A stretch of DNA of 64,000 nucleotides, taken from the NCBI GenBank assembly GCA_001414345.1, contig LLCB01000257.1:1-64000 (forward strand), written 5' to 3'. Each line of letters starts with the position of its first letter. The stretch's first letter is position 1. Under the pieces are notes generated by a model. It had not been told where the DNA came from. It saw only the letters and a program-made list of their open reading frames with translations, and did no database searches. The translations under genes and the position numbers were made by a program. Positions 1 to 13,680 of the stretch are shown here, piece after piece. The stretch is from Hymenoscyphus infarciens (Eukaryota; Ascomycota; Leotiomycetes; Helotiales; Helotiaceae).

Positions 1-44
1 ATAAATAAAAGTATCTCTTTAATAGAGAATACTAAATATATAGC

Positions 45-3000
45 TTATATAAAGCTAAGTTCTTCGAGAAAGCTCTTATGCTTTACTTTATCTAAAGCTT
101 TAGTAAAGCCGTCTGCTTTTTGTTCTTTAGTAGAGACGTATATAACGTCTATAATACCCTTAGTAATAAGGTCTCTTATAAAGTGATATTTCACGTTTAT
201 ATGTTTAGTACGTTCGTGAAATACAGGGTTCTCGCTTAGGTCTATAGCGCTTTTATTATTAATATATAGAGGGAACTTTACTTGTTTATAAAAGTCTAAC
301 TTTTTAAGTAAAGCTATAATATATATAGCTTCTTTAGTAGCTAGATTAAGAGCTACGTATTCGGCTTTAGTAGAGCTTTGAGCTATAATAGACTAAAGCT
401 TACTACGCTAAGTAAAGGGACCACCTGCTATATAGAATATATAGCCGCTAGTAGACTTTCTAGTACTAATATCTCTGGCGTGATCAGCGTTGGTAAAGCC
501 GCTTATATAAGGGGATAAGTTACTATAGTATTTAATACTATAATTAATAGTAGTATTAAGATATCTTAGAACTCTTTTAATAGCTTTAAAATGATTAGAA
601 CTAGGATTACTAGTATATCTAGCTAATCTTATAACTGAATAAGCTATATCAGGTCTAGTTCTTAGAGTAATATATAGTAAACAACCTATAATACCTTAAA
701 ATAGCTTTATATCTAATTTAGACGCTTTGTCTTTATTAGGTACTAGTTTTGTTTTAGCTATTATAGGCGTATATATAGGATTAGCTTCTTTAAAGCCGTA
801 CTTTTCTAATACTTTAGCTATATAATTACTTTAGTCTAGCTTTAGAACCTGATTATTATAAGAGTCTTTACTTATAGTAACGTTTATGCCTAGATAGTCT
901 TTTATAAGTCTTAAGTCTTTAACTATAAAATGCTTTTCTAGGTCTTTAATAAGTTCTTTAGCTAATAGAATAGAAGGAGCTATTATAGCTATATTGTCTA
1001 CGTATATACTAAGTATAATAGACTTCTCTCTATTAATCTAAAGACAAGATTCAGAGTTCAAAGGACTATACTTTAAGTCTTTAAGAACTTCGGTTAAAGT
1101 ATAGTACTAGATCCTAGCCGATTGCTTTAAGCCGTATAAAGCCTTTAAAAGTAATAGACTAGTAATACTATTACTTTCTTCTATAGAGTAGTTACTTACT
1201 TTTAAGTAAGTACCTAGTCCTTTAGGAGGCTTTATATATAGATTACTAGTATCTATAGGTCTGTAAGTAAAAGCAGATACTATATCTATCTTATATATAA
1301 TAAGACTATAAAGTATAGCTAAAGCAAAGACTAGTTTCTACGAAATCTATTTAATAACTCCGGCATAAGAGTCTATATAGTCTCTTCTATAGATCTGCTC
1401 AAAGCCTTTAGCTACGAATCGACTTTTTAGCTCTATATAACCGTCTTTAAGGTCTTTAATCTTATAAACCCACCTAGTTTTAATAGGTGTAATAGAAGAA
1501 GTAGAAGAAGAGGAAGAGTCTAAAGAGCTATTAGTTTTCTAAGTCTTATTAGACTCTAAAGTGTTTAGCTCGCTTTACATAGACTTAATCTAGTAGTCTT
1601 TATAAGGGTTACTAGGACTAATAGCTTCTTCGTAAGTTTTAGGTTCTAAAATAAAACCTATAGGCTTTTTAATAGTAACTTTAGAAGTTATAGCCTTATT
1701 ATTATCTTCTTCTATAAGGTTTTCACCCTCTATTTTAGAGACTAAAAGAGCAGAAGCAGCGTAGTTATAAAAGGAAGCTATATTAGCTTTTTTAGTATAG
1801 CTTCTATTATAGTTATAACTAATAGCTTTTCAAGGTCTTAGATTAATAGATTCCTTTATAGCCTCTTCGTCTTCGCTTTCTACTATAGGATTAATATCTT
1901 CTATAGCTTCTTCTTCTTCTAATTCTTCTATATTTATAGAAGGCTCTTTATCTTTAGAAGGTTTATTTATAATCTCTAAAAGAGTATTATAGTCTTCTAA
2001 ATCGGAATCTAGTAGAGTACTATAGTCTTCTTTAGACTTATAGTCTTCTTTATACTCTAATTCTTCTTTAATAGTAATATCTCTAGTAGAGTCTATAGTC
2101 TTTTTATTAAAGTTATAGACTAAATAGTTATTAGAAGAATCAAAGCCTACTAGTATACCTTTATTAGCCTTAACTCCTAGCTTTCCTAGGCTATCTTTAA
2201 GTCTTACTTCTTTTAGCTTAAGATAATAACAAAGAGAGCCTAGTACTTTAATATAAGATATATTAGGCTTTTCTTTTAGAACAGCTTTATAAGGAGTACT
2301 CTTTATAGTAGAGTTATAAGTCCAATTCTTTATATGAATTATAGACTTAACTAAGTAAGGCCAAAGGTATAGCAGTATATTCTTTTCAGCTACTATAGCT
2401 ATAAGTCTTTCTAGAATATATCTATTAAGACGCTCTAATATACTGTTCTGTTCTTGACTATAAGAGCTTATATAATCGTTATATATCCTATTCTCTTTAT
2501 AAAATAGATCCTACTTAGTACTCTTAAACTCTTTAATGTTATCTAAGTATAATCCTTTAATAGAGATATTAAATTAATTCTTTAATAGCTTATATAGTTC
2601 TATTAAAGTATTTAAAGCCTCTGATTTAAGCTTAATAATATAAATATAGACTAGTCTAGTCTTTTGATAAGTAAAGGTAATAAAGTAAGATTCTCCTTTA
2701 TTTCCTTTAACTCTAAAAAGACCGGCTATATCTAGGTCAAAGTAAGTAAGAGAGTTACTATTACTAGGACTTTTTAAAGGTATATAGCTTACTTTCTTAG
2801 TTAGTTTACCTAGATAGCAAGGTTCATAATTATCTATAGTCTTATTAGACTTATTACTAAGCTTAAAGCCTATAGTATTATCTATAGTTTTAACTAAATA
2901 CTCTAGGTTTAAGTAATTAAGTCTCTTATATAATAAAGTAAGATTTTCTTCTTTAATAGACTTATTAATACTATAAACCACTTTTTTAAGCTTACTATAG

Positions 3001-4322
3001 TCTATAGCTAGTTCAGGAAGATAATAAGCGTTGTTTTACTAAATAGCTTTAATCTTAATATTAGCTTTATTATTACTAATATAAGTATAGTCTTTATTAA
3101 GCTTAATATCCTAACCTTTACTAGCTAAAGAGTGAACTAAAATTAGAGTATTATTAAGGCTAGGAACGTAGTATACGTCCTTAATAAGTAGCTCTATCTC
3201 TTTATAAGTAATAGGTATATTACCTTTACCTAATAGAGGTTCTTTAATATTATTAGCTACTATAATCAAGCTATTTAGCTCTTTAAAATTAAGAAGCTAG
3301 TCTTTATTAGGTGTAAAGTGTTTAGTAGCTCTAGAGTCTAATACTAGTCTATTATTAGAGCTAGTAAAGCTAGCTATAGTATTATTATTCTTACTATTAG
3401 TACTAGCTAATATAATAACTCTAGGTGAAGCTTTAGAGTTATCAGAGTCTTTATCTTTATCTTTATCTTTATTCTTCTTTTTATTCTTCTTAAAAGAATT
3501 ATTACTAGTATTATTACTAGTATTTTTACTAGTATTATTACTAGTATTATTAGAGCTCTTTCTAAGCTCCAGGTGAAGTATAAAGCATTTACTCTTAATA
3601 TACCCCTTTTTATTACAGTAGGTATATAGAGAGCTAGTTTTAATAGAAGCTTTATTAGCTTCTAAATCACTTCTTTGAGTTATTCTAGACTCTTCGCCTA
3701 TAAGGTTGCTTATTAAGTCGTCTAAGTCTATAGAACTAACGTCGTTTCCTATATCTTCGTACTTTCTAGATATAAAAGAATCAAAAGAGCTAGGAAGACT
3801 ATTAAAGATAGTAACTAGTATAAAAGCATTAAATACTTTTTCATCTAAGCTTCTTAAGTATATAGCTAAGAACTAGATTTTGGATATATATTCTTCTATA
3901 GTACTAAAGTTACTATAGCAGGCGTTAGTTATCTTATTATAATATTAACCTACTAGTTCTAGACTAGAGCTACTAAAGTTAGTCTTAATTTTATCCCAAA
4001 GATTAGAAAGAGAGTTAACGTCTATATATCTCTTTAAATTATTAAAAGAGATAATAGCTTATAAAACAGCTAAAGCTTTATTACTCTTAGCCTTATAATC
4101 GTCTAGCTTATCTTCGTATTTCATAGCTAGTTCGTCCGATTTAGATTCGTATTTACCTTCTTTTGTCTTATTATAGTATAAAGACTTCCTAGGTTCTTTA
4201 ATAGTACCTAAGATATAGAGTATAAAACCGTTTATCTTTAGATAAAGCTCGGCTTCTATAAGCTACTCTATATAGTTAGAGCGGCTAATTAGCTTCTCTC
4301 CTTTAAACAAAGTAGAAGACAT
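45..4322 (-). pseudogene. Copia gag-pol polyprotein, inactivated
   Basis: Reading from ATG at 4322 (MSSTLFKGEKLI...) one frame runs nearly through, broken mainly by TAG where Trp is expected. Visible in order: a gag region; an Asn/Ser/Lys-rich stretch with a degenerate CCHC knuckle (CNKKGYIKSKC) near 3570-3625; protease DSR-ATKHF near 3320-3350, where the family has DSGATKHF; GAG-pre-integrase YEPCYLGK (first Cys of the expected CEPC lost) near 2810; integrase with DLDIAGLF, LDNIKEF and EQNSILER keeping the D,D,E residues; reverse transcriptase with LYGLKQSARI and the catalytic YVDD turned to YVDN near 1005; RNase H ending in TKHINVKYHFIRD. The longest uninterrupted piece is 2574-2981 (135 residues). 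The damaged protease and RT catalytic residues mean the element is dead. Confidence 0.88.
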
Positions 4323-4934
4323 ATTTAAATCCCCTTTTTAAAGTCTATATATATATAGATTAAAACGTACTCTTTTAAGTACTTATTAGCTTTTTCAGTT
4401 AAAGAAGAATAGTAAGCTTTATATTCTCTTTTGAATATAAATAACTATACTATCTTTCTTTCTTACTAAGCTAACTTATCTTATATAAGAATAGGATAAC
4501 CCACGTACTAATTAAGCTATACTTAACCCTCTTTAAGGATAGCTTCTTATAAGTATAGATAATAGTAGTCTTATATAATCTAAAAGTCTACTAGAAGAGA
4601 TAGCTACTTCTTACTAGCTTCTTTATATATATAAGTCCTTATATAAAGGTAGCTATAAGCCTAGGCTCCTTAGTTTAAGAAGAAGGCTATACCACCTACT
4701 ATAGGATGACGTAATTGTATAAATATAGCTGTAGGTCTAAGTATAAGTAGTATATATATAAGTTTTTATATATATTTACTTATATCTCTAGCTTTACTCT
4801 TACTAGAGCTCTTATCTTAGAGATATAGGACATAGATCTCTTACTAAAGACTTTACTATTAGAGGAGGTAGAGGGTATACTACTGAATATAACGGTATTT
4901 GAACTAGAAGTCAGTAATGTCACGTGATATTACA
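4323..4934 (-). repeat. Candidate Copia 5' LTR and leader
   Basis: This AT-rich stretch lies immediately upstream of the Copia start codon and contains no reading frame. The outer edge is placed at TGTA (4934-4931, minus strand) because fungal LTRs begin with TG and a CACGTGACA motif follows it. No second copy is present in the window, so both ends are guesses. Confidence 0.4.
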
Positions 4935-5389
4935 TAAAACGAGTTCAGCTCTAGAGACCTAAAGTTAGCTCTCTAGGCTCATAACCTATAAGAGGTTATA
5001 AATATACAAAGTAGACTATAAAGTAGGCTATAAAGTAGGTCAGAAGTACGTAAGTTGAATTAGCATAGAGTAGGTTAAGTAATCGCTAAATCACGTTTCT
5101 AAGGAGTTGAAGTATAAGTATAAAAGACTTAGTGAATTTTAACTTAATTTCTAACTAAAAGATAAAAGAGGGCTATATATACTTCTAGAGTAAATACTAG
5201 AAGCTTCTATAGCTTATAAATAAAAAGGGGTTACTAGAAGGTTCTAGGAATTACGTGTTTACTTAACTATAACTAAGAACGTAACTAAACCTTCTAGACA
5301 ATACTAGAAAGAACTAATATAGACTAAGGTTTAAACCTAAAGCCTATTAGTAAGTAAGGTAATTATTACCTAATACTAACAACTATCTT
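4935..5389. other. Unassigned AT-rich DNA
   Basis: No gene or complete element is recognised. There are short direct repeats around 5005-5045 (CTATAAAGTAGG repeated) and a cluster of TTCTAGAAGGTTCTAG-like heat-shock-element motifs near 5230-5245, which could be leftover LTR promoter sequence. Confidence 0.4.
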
Positions 5390-6048
5390 CTCTAATAAGA
5401 GGCTCTATACTAAGAAGTAGAGCTTAAAAGGAATCTAAGGTTACTTCTAATTCTAATCTCTTAATATATAAGATATAATCTTTACTAACTATTTATATAA
5501 ATACTAAACTCTAGTATTACTAGCTATCTAAGAGATCTCTAGAATCCTAGCTATTTAAGAATATTATTATAATAGTCTAAATCTAGACTAAATTAAATTT
5601 AAAATAAAAAGTAATAATAAGCTTAAAGAAGATATTATTAAAGCTATTACTAGTAAAGAAGAGTTTTTCCTTTTTATATAATATTATAAAATATATACTA
5701 CTACTAAAGAGGTATATAAGAGTATATTTAAGATAGAATAATATAAATACTAAGCTTTAATATAGAAGAAAAGGAAAAACTATCTCTCTTCTATACTAAG
5801 TATAAATATCTATATATAAGAGATTAGAAACTACTAAGTTCTAATAATAATAATAACTAAGCTCTATCTAATATAGCTAATACTTAAATAATAAGAGCTT
5901 TAAAACTAAATATATAATATCTAAATCTTAATCTCTTTAATACCTTCTATTATATAAGTATTAAGTTAATTATAAATCTTAGCTCTAAGGTATTAGAAGT
6001 ATTAGTAGTTTTACAAATACTAGTAATTTAGAATAGCGTGCTATTATA
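5390..6048 (-). mobile_element. Gypsy fragment: 5' LTR plus start of internal region
   Basis: Reverse-complemented, 5677-6048 matches the LTRs at 23254-23634 and 40377-40737, and 5390-5676 matches the first few hundred bases of the internal region of those elements, including the AAAAAGGAAAAACTCTTC segment that follows their 5' LTR. A block of about 150 bp of that internal region is missing, and homology fades near 5390, where the rest of the element is lost. Confidence 0.8.
5677..6048 (-). repeat. Gypsy LTR, minus orientation
   Basis: The plus strand ends GCGTGCTATTATA, the complement of the TATAATAGCACGC start of this LTR family. The length of 372 bp is close to the 361-381 bp of the paired LTRs elsewhere. 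No partner LTR is present. Confidence 0.8.
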
Positions 6049-6659
6049 GATCTTAGTAAACTCGTTATAAGCTATATTATAATAAAAAAAGACTACTTAT
6101 ATATTAGAGACTTATTTTCTTTAATTCTACTTTATATTCTTTCTATTATCTTTCTATATTATATTATTATTTGTTAAAAGCCTATAGTGAATAGGAGTAT
6201 ATCAGTTACGTGGCTACTTACTAGCGCAGGCACTAGCGTCCTCTTAGAGCGTTATCCTAGAGCCTAAATAGTCGGCTTAGGCTATACTTAGTAAATTAAA
6301 GAGTTTCCGCTATATATTTATAATATTATTCTTATATTATATAAACTATAAGCCGAGCTCTAGAAGTAAGTAGTATATCTTCTAGTCTAGTTTATAGAGT
6401 CTTATAGCTTTGTTCTTTATTATACTTAAGTCTTTTCTTAAGCGTCTAATACTTCTTTTATTACTTTCTTCTACTATCTATTTAGAGCTTATCTCTATAA
6501 CTTAGTAATAAAGAAGATAGTAGGTTAATTAAAGTACTTAACTACTAAAGTGTATATTAGTAATATAGAGGTATAAATAAGTATACTTACTACTTTAGTA
6601 CTTTTTAAGCGTTTCTTAAAATTGTTAAAGCTAAGGTCTTATACTTTAGTAAGCCTTAG
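6049..6659. other. Probable LINE 3' region; no gene
   Basis: This lies downstream of the LINE ORF2 in its reading direction and shows no open frame. A slightly GC-richer island at 6180-6300 retains some CpA/TpG. It may hold the LINE 3' untranslated region. Confidence 0.4.
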
Positions 6660-9230
6660 TAGCCTCTTTCTTATTCTCTATTTCTTCTACCTCTTCCTTA
6701 CTCTCTCTCTTCTTCTCTTCTAGAAGCTCTAATATAAGTCTATATTCTTAGAGTCTCTCTAGCCTAAGTAGCTAAGTAGCTATTCTAAGTATTAGCTTTC
6801 TATCTATTAATACTCTTCTTAGCTCTTAAAAGTTACTAATTCGCTTCTTAAAAGCTCTTACTATACGTCTCTTTCTTATAAAATATCTTAGTAGAATAGT
6901 ATAAAGTATTTTATAGTCTTTTTACCTCTTATATATATATACTATAGTATTAGCTAGTTTAGTACTCTTCTTAAGAAGAGGAAGGTATTAAGCTCTATTA
7001 CTTCTATCTATACTTAAACGAGTAGTAAGCTTCTTACTTTAGTAAGCCTCTTATAGACCTTTTATAGCTTTTAGCTATCTAGATCTACTTTATCTAATAC
7101 CTCTATATACTATATTAAGTTCTTTTCTTAAGCTCTTCTTCTTTACACTTTAAGGTACTCTTTCTACTCTATAAGCGTTATATTATACTTAAAGCCTCTT
7201 TCTCTCTACTTCTCCTTCTACTCTTATCTTACTCTTTATAAGTATAGTATTACTTTCCTAGCTTTTAATAGTTATCTTTTCCTCTTCTTTAGCTATATAG
7301 TTATATACTTATAGGTGTTTTAGATTAGCTTCTCTAGTTTAGACGTTTAGAACTTCCTTTTAAAGGTAGCTACTTTAAGATTAAGCTATAAGTTAACTAA
7401 GGCGTAGTTAGCTTCTATTTCTAGACTTTAGATAGAGGTAGCTTTATATACCTCTATTACTACTTATAAGTACTTTAATTACTATATAAAGAAGCTTCTT
7501 ATAATCTCTTTTACGTTCTCTCTCTTAAACGTAGTATAGTATTAAGCTAAGACTTTATAAGCTATTATACTCTTTATTACTACTATATATATTTACCTTA
7601 CTTAGTAGTAGTCTACTCTCTATATCTTTCTAGTAAGCTTTATAAACGCGTAGATCTACGTAGTTAGCTTCTTCTATACTTATTCCTAGTATATCTTCTA
7701 GTTTAGCTTCTTATTAAGTTCTACTTCTAGGAACCTTATATACTTTACTAGTATAAGCTTTATATTTCTAAACTAGGTAGTCTCTCTTTATAGAGCCTAT
7801 ATCTTTATAAAGTATATAAGTATTATCTTATTTTCTAAAAGCTATCTCTTACTTATTTATTTACTTATTATATACTCTCTAAGCTATTTTAAGTATCTTA
7901 TAGTTTACTTCTATACTTTTCAATATTATAAGTAGGTTTATATTATTTATAAAGCCTACTATAATAAGCTTATCTATTCTTACTAAGTTATTATATAGTA
8001 TTAAGATAAAGAGAATAAATAGTATTAAAGAATAGTATAGCTTTCTATCTTAAAAGGAAGCTTCTTATCTATATTACTACTTATTCTAGTACTCTCTTTA
8101 CTCTTAGAGTATAGAGTAGCTATATATAGTCTATCTTATTAAACGCTTTTACTATTTCTAGTTAGACTAGAGATATATAGCTCTTCTTCTCCTATATTAT
8201 ATATACTTCCTCTATTACTATTCTAATTACTAGTTTTATATTCTAGTGTTTTTAGTTACTTATCTATATTTCTAGAAGTATTACTATTTCCTCTATAAGC
8301 TATATAAGCTTCTATAATATAATCTTCTCTAAGATCTTTTTAATAGTTAAGAGTAGTACTATTAACTTATAAGCCTCTATCTTACTCTATTCCTCTATTA
8401 TCTTACTTCGTTTTCTAAGAACTACTACCTTTATATAGTAGAACTAGGATAAGAAGTACTATAAGTAGAAGCTTACTTTTACTATTACTATAAGTACTTC
8501 TCTAAGTAGTTTATTATATACTTTAAGAAAGCTATTTAAAAGTATATTAAAACTAGATATCTTCTATAGTACTAATCTTATAACTATCTTAATATACTTC
8601 TTAGTTATATACTAGCTTACCTAGTATTCTTATAAGAAGCTTTTAAAGCTCTATTCCTTATTTAAGATACTTAAGTAGTCTATTATAGACTCTAGAAAGA
8701 ACTTCTTTACTAAGATATAGGCTTTATCTTTATAGGTCTCTTCTCTAGTTCTATTAAGTAAAGTAAGAGTTAAAAGTACTAGGACTTTAAGTTTTATATA
8801 TCCTTTTAAGTAAGCTTACTTCTTAAGCGTCTAGAGCTTTCTATTATCTTTTACTACCTCTATAAGTACCTCTCTCTAGCTTCTTATTTTTACCTTTTTA
8901 CTAGTAGTTTATAGCTCTTAGAGAGCGTTATTAAGCTATTACTTAGAGCTTTTTATATAAAGCTCTCTTTCTACTCTCTTATACTACTTTACTTTATTTA
9001 ATACTTCTTTATCGCTTTTCGTTATATATACGTATTTAAGGCTATTTTAAGAATTTCTATATTTACTAGCTAGCTTCTAGTATCTTACTCTATACTCGCT
9101 TATATACCTTCTTTTTAGGCTAATTAGAAGGCTCTCTAAGTATCTTACTAATATAAGAGTAAAAAGAGTAAGTACTATTAGCTACTTTAAGTAAGGTTAC
9201 TTAACTAATTAAAGAGAAGCTACTATAAAT
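6660..9230 (-). pseudogene. Tad1-like LINE ORF2 (reverse transcriptase), RIP-inactivated
   Basis: Minus-strand translation, reading TAG/TAA as former Trp/Gln, gives a non-LTR reverse transcriptase in the expected order. There is a linker region near 9100-8750; then VVVLRK near 8415-8430 with the KPG-A-YRPIALL-like block after it; then IVKAFNKID near 8100 (family: DIAKAFD-ID); then FINNINLLI near 7928-7955, where the family has F-DDINLL, so both catalytic aspartates became Asn. The thumb region follows from ~7740 (RFLEVELNKKLNWK, ITTQ-YAF-KLT, RQIYIVVIKS). It ends in a Cys/His-poor remnant of the C-terminal CCHC segment and an Arg/Glu-rich tail near 6670-6750. The endonuclease domain was not identified with confidence and should lie above 9150. 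Confidence 0.8.
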
Positions 9231-10935
9231 ATAAGAAAGAATAAAGCGTTTTAAAAGTAATATATAAGGAACTACGAGTAGTATAAATAGTAAAGCGACA
9301 TAGTTATAATAGAGAATATAATACTTACTAACTATAGAGGTCTTCTAAAGCCTACTAGACTAAGAGAGAAAGAGCTCTATCTATTAAAAAGCGCTTATTT
9401 AAAAGATATTACTTCTAATAGCTTAGAGTAAAGTACCTCTTAAAAGTATTTAAAGTCTATCTTCTAAGTATTTAAATATCTATATCTAATACTCTATTAT
9501 TAGAAGTATACTATATAGTACCTTTATATAGACTATATTCTAAATATAATATACTATTACTAATATTAACTATTTAGAGATAGTAGCGTAAAGAGCTAAT
9601 ATATCAGTTTCTTATAAAGAAGCTACTTTTCTAGTAAAAGAGTAGTATTATAGAAGGTTAAGAATCGAAAGTAAATAGTATTTAAAGTACTATTATAAAG
9701 TATATAGGTAATTCTATATCTAATACTAATATCTCTACTTTTATATACTTATAGTCTAATTTACTTAATTATAGATATATAATTATATATTTATCTTTCT
9801 TAGTAAAAGTAATATCTTATTATTAGAGAGGTATATATATAAATACTCTATAGTTAGCTAAATCGGTATCTTTATATATAATCTCTACTATATAAAGGAA
9901 TCCTATAAAAGCTAGCTTTATTATAGCTTTAAAGTTAAGGCTATTAATCTATTCTAACTATAAGACCTAAAGCCTAGCCTCTAAAGCTTAAGAGGTAATC
10001 TAGTATAATTATACTATTAATAAAAGTTCTACTTTCTTCTTCTTATAAGAGTCTTATATTACTTAAACGTCTACTATAATTTATTATAAAAGTAGAGACT
10101 TAAATAGCTTTAGATCTAGGTTATATTTAACGTATATTAATCGAATTATAAAAAGGCTAATTTATATAAAGTCTACTTTTAAAAGTTCTTAACTAATCCT
10201 CTTATATACTCTTCTTAAAACCTATTTATAAAGTACTAAAGTCGTTATAAGCTATGGTTACTAGAGTCTCTTAATCTAGAACCTCTTAAAAAAGTATATA
10301 TACGTATTATATACCTTCTAAGTATTTAGCGAGAGGCTATAATAAAGGAGTCTTATATATATCTTAGATATCTTAACTTTATCTTTTATATATTCGAGGT
10401 AATTAAGAGAAGGATTATTAAATTAAGAGACTACTAGTATAGGTACTAATTAGCTATTATTATATATAAATTATATAAGAGAGTATCTACTAAGATATTA
10501 ACTACTCTTAGTATATACTCTAATTATATATTAATATTATATTAGATAGCTAGGCGTAAAGTAGTCTATAAAAGGCGATTTTAATAGAGATATCTTAAAG
10601 ACTACTTAAGAAGTCTAATCTATATAGTAAGTAGTAATATCTATATAGATAATTACTCTCTTTATTACTTATATCTCTCTCTATTATTTAAAAGATGCTT
10701 TTACTATCTTAATCTTAAAGATATTTATATTAAATTAAGAGTTCTTTCTAATCTCTAGAAGAGGTAACTAAAGAGTATATTCTTTTAATAGCGTATATAT
10801 ATACTCTTATTAAATATATCTTAGATTATCTACTTTTAAAAAGAAGGCTTCTAAGCCTTTAATAGAGGTATTATAAAAGAGGTATATATATAAGTAGATA
10901 TTATTAAAAAAGTATATACTATTAAACTATAGTAA
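9231..10935 (-). other. Presumed upstream part of the LINE; unidentified degenerate DNA
   Basis: No family is recognised on either strand. The plus strand can be read as a Pro/Thr/Ser/Arg-rich low-complexity chain with many TAA/TAG, and the minus strand also shows patchy open stretches. Position suggests the LINE endonuclease or ORF1. The segment is continuous with 14659 onward once the Gypsy derivative and one copy of its TSD are removed. Confidence 0.35.
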
Positions 10936-11252
10936 TATAATAGTATGCCGTTATTCTAGATAGCTAGGAGTACCTGCTATATATAGGGTTTCGGTAGTTA
11001 TTATCTTATATTATCTATTTTAGGAAGGTTACGTAGGTTTAAGCTTTTATATTAGCTAACGTCTAACGTTAGTTAGTTTTAGACTCTTTTGTACTATCTA
11101 AACCTCTTATATATAATAGCCTACTCTTAGAGTAGAAGAGAGATAGTTTTTCCTTTTCTTCTATATTAGAGCCTAGTATTTATATACGTTATTCTACTAA
11201 ACGTACTCCTATATACCTCTTTTATAGTTATATATATTTCGTACTATTATAT
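10936..11252 (+). repeat. 5' LTR of the gag-only Gypsy (317 bp)
   Basis: Starts TATAATAGTATGCC (ancestral TGTAATAG...) and ends CGTACTATTATA. It pairs with 14338-14653 and is followed by AAAAAGGAAAAACTCTTC, the leader shared with the other Gypsy copies. Confidence 0.9.
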
Positions 11253-13359
11253 AAAAAGGAAAAACTCTTCTTTACTAGTAATAGCCTTAATAATATCTCC
11301 TTCGAGCTTATTACTACTCTTTATTTAGAAGTCGATTTAGTTTTAATTTAGAATATTATAATAGTATTCTTAAATAGCTAGGTAATTAGAGACTACTTAG
11401 ATAGCTAGTAATACTAGGGTTTAGTATCTATATAAATAGCTAGTAAAAATTATATTATAGACACGTTAAGGAAAGTAGGATATACTAAGTGTTCTTAAGG
11501 CTTCTAATAACCCTAGATTTAGTAATATAGTTATTATAAAAGCTTTTAAATCTAATCTTACCCTCTCTCTCTCTTTTCGACTTTATATTAAACTAGTTCT
11601 ACTATAAGGTGTTAAATAACCTTCTAAGGCTATCTCTCTTTTTAAAAGATAACTCTCTAGGCCCTCTCTAACCTAACCTATAACTATATACTAAGACTTA
11701 GAAGATTCTAACAAAATAATAAGTAAGACTTCTTAAATATAGACGATATATAGATAATAGGTAGATAAGATAAAGGTATATAAAATAAAGAATAAAACAA
11801 TTAGTTAGATAAGATAGAGGATATAATTATAAGTAAACTCTAAAGTTAATAACTTAAAAAACACTCTGCTTTTAAACCCTCTCTAATCTAACCCTCTTTT
11901 AAACCTTCGTTTAAACTCTTCTTTACTCTTAAAGCCCTAATTTAAACCTCTTTTACTTAAGAGATATAGCTAGCTCTAATGCTTTCTAACTTATTCGATA
12001 TAGTACTAAAGCCTCTTCGAATACTCTCTAATCTTAATAAAAAAGTAAGATAACTAAAAAGATTAAACCTTTAAAATAATAGCATTTCACTTATATACTA
12101 ATAATAGAAGATATTAGTATAAGATAGACTCTACGTAAATACCGACTACTATAGTTTACCTCTAATATATAAAGCCCTTATTTAAAGTATAATAACTAGA
12201 CTAGCTAAGAACTACCTAGAGCTTAGACATAAGTTAGAGTTAGTTTAGAATACTTTCTAAAATTAAGAAGAGATAGTTACTCTTTTAGATACCTACTTTT
12301 TAACTAGTTATAAGATAGAAGATACTTAAAACGCTTTTAAATCCTTATAAATAGATAACGAAGATAGTCGAATTTAGTTCTACTACGTAGCGTTAAGCGA
12401 TAACCTCTTCTAGAGACATCTCTCTTTCTAAAAGCTGCTTAAATAGCACTTATATACTAAGATCTAGAATATTCTAATAAAATAATAGTTAAAAAGACTA
12501 GTAGAACTTCTTAAATATAGACTAGATATAGTTAGTTATATAAGCTTTAGAGGTAGAAAATTAAGAAATAAGGAATTAGCTAGCTAAGCTAGAAAGATAA
12601 ATAAGTAACTTTATATTTTAAAGTTAATAAATCGCTACTCTAAACCCTCTGTAATCTAACTCTCTTCTACTTTTAAGCTCGAATTTATACCTCTTTTAGC
12701 TATAAGTAGCTACTTCTAATACCTTTCTACTACTTCTCTTGAATTAGATACGAATTAGATACGAATTAGTTAAAATACACTTTCTATTAGAATAAAACTT
12801 AGAAGTAAGCTCTTAGCTAAGTTATTACTATTAATCCTAACTAAATATTATCTAACTCTACTAAGCTTCTCTTAAACCTCTACTAGTAAATAATTAAAAA
12901 GACTATAGTTATAGACTAAGTCCTTACTAGTATAAAGGTTAAAAGAGATAGAAATAGAATTAAGAAGAAGATTATACTAAAGAAACGTTTGCTTTTTAAG
13001 TATAGTTATACTTAGAGAGAATAGTAATAGTTCTTTTATATATAAGATAAGATTATACCTTAGCTCTAAAACCTATCTACTACTTTTAAGAGACGCTAGA
13101 ATTATAACTTTATTAAAATAGTAAACGATCTTTTAGCTATAGATAAAGAGTAAAACTAAAACACTTTAGTTTAGAATACCTCTCTATCTAGCTCTAAACT
13201 CTCTATAATCTAATAGTAACTCTTTCTTTAAAATTAGAAGATAAATAAGTCCTTAAATACCTTAAAGAGAATAAGGTAGCCTACGGGTCTAAGTAATATA
13301 GTTCCTACGATAGTACTAATATATATTATATCTGAAACTATATACCTTTTTATTGTCTC

Positions 13360-13680
13360 TAGTTACTTAGATAATATAATAACCTTTAGTAATAACGTAT
13401 TTAACTAGCTAAAACTACCTCTTCTCTTATTATCTTAAACTTTAGATAGCGAAACTCTTTAATATTTAGTAATAAACTCTTTTAACTAGCTAAAACTACC
13501 TCTTTTATTATCCTTAGATACTTAGATAATTCGATAAACTTTAGTAATAACTTCGTCTTTAACTAGCTAGAACTACTCCTTTTATTATCTTAAATATTAG
13601 ATAACAATTTTAACTTTAATATTTAGTAATAACTTCGTTTTTAACTAGCTAAAACTCTATTAACTCTAGTATAGAGTCTT
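13360..13680 (+). repeat. Four degenerate ~80-bp tandem repeats inside the gag-only Gypsy
   Basis: TTAACTAGCTAAAACTAC-like cores recur at about 13401, 13482, 13559 and 13641. Each sits next to a TTAGATAA...TTTAGTAATAA segment. The spacing of roughly 80 bp suggests an internal tandem duplication in the 3' part of the element. Confidence 0.7.

Larger units (their letters stand above)
1..4934 (-). mobile_element. Ty1/Copia LTR retrotransposon, RIP-damaged, 3' end beyond window edge
   Basis: The minus strand reads as a complete Copia gag-pol order (gag, zinc knuckle, protease, integrase, reverse transcriptase, RNase H) from 4322 down to about 45, so the 3' LTR lies outside the window. Upstream of the start codon, 4323-4934 is a candidate 5' LTR whose outer end would be TGTAATATCACGTGACA at 4934-4918. 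The paired LTR and one TSD are off-window, so the outer boundary is inferred. CpA/TpG is somewhat less depleted here than in the neighbouring blocks, which suggests a younger or more lightly mutated copy. Confidence 0.85.
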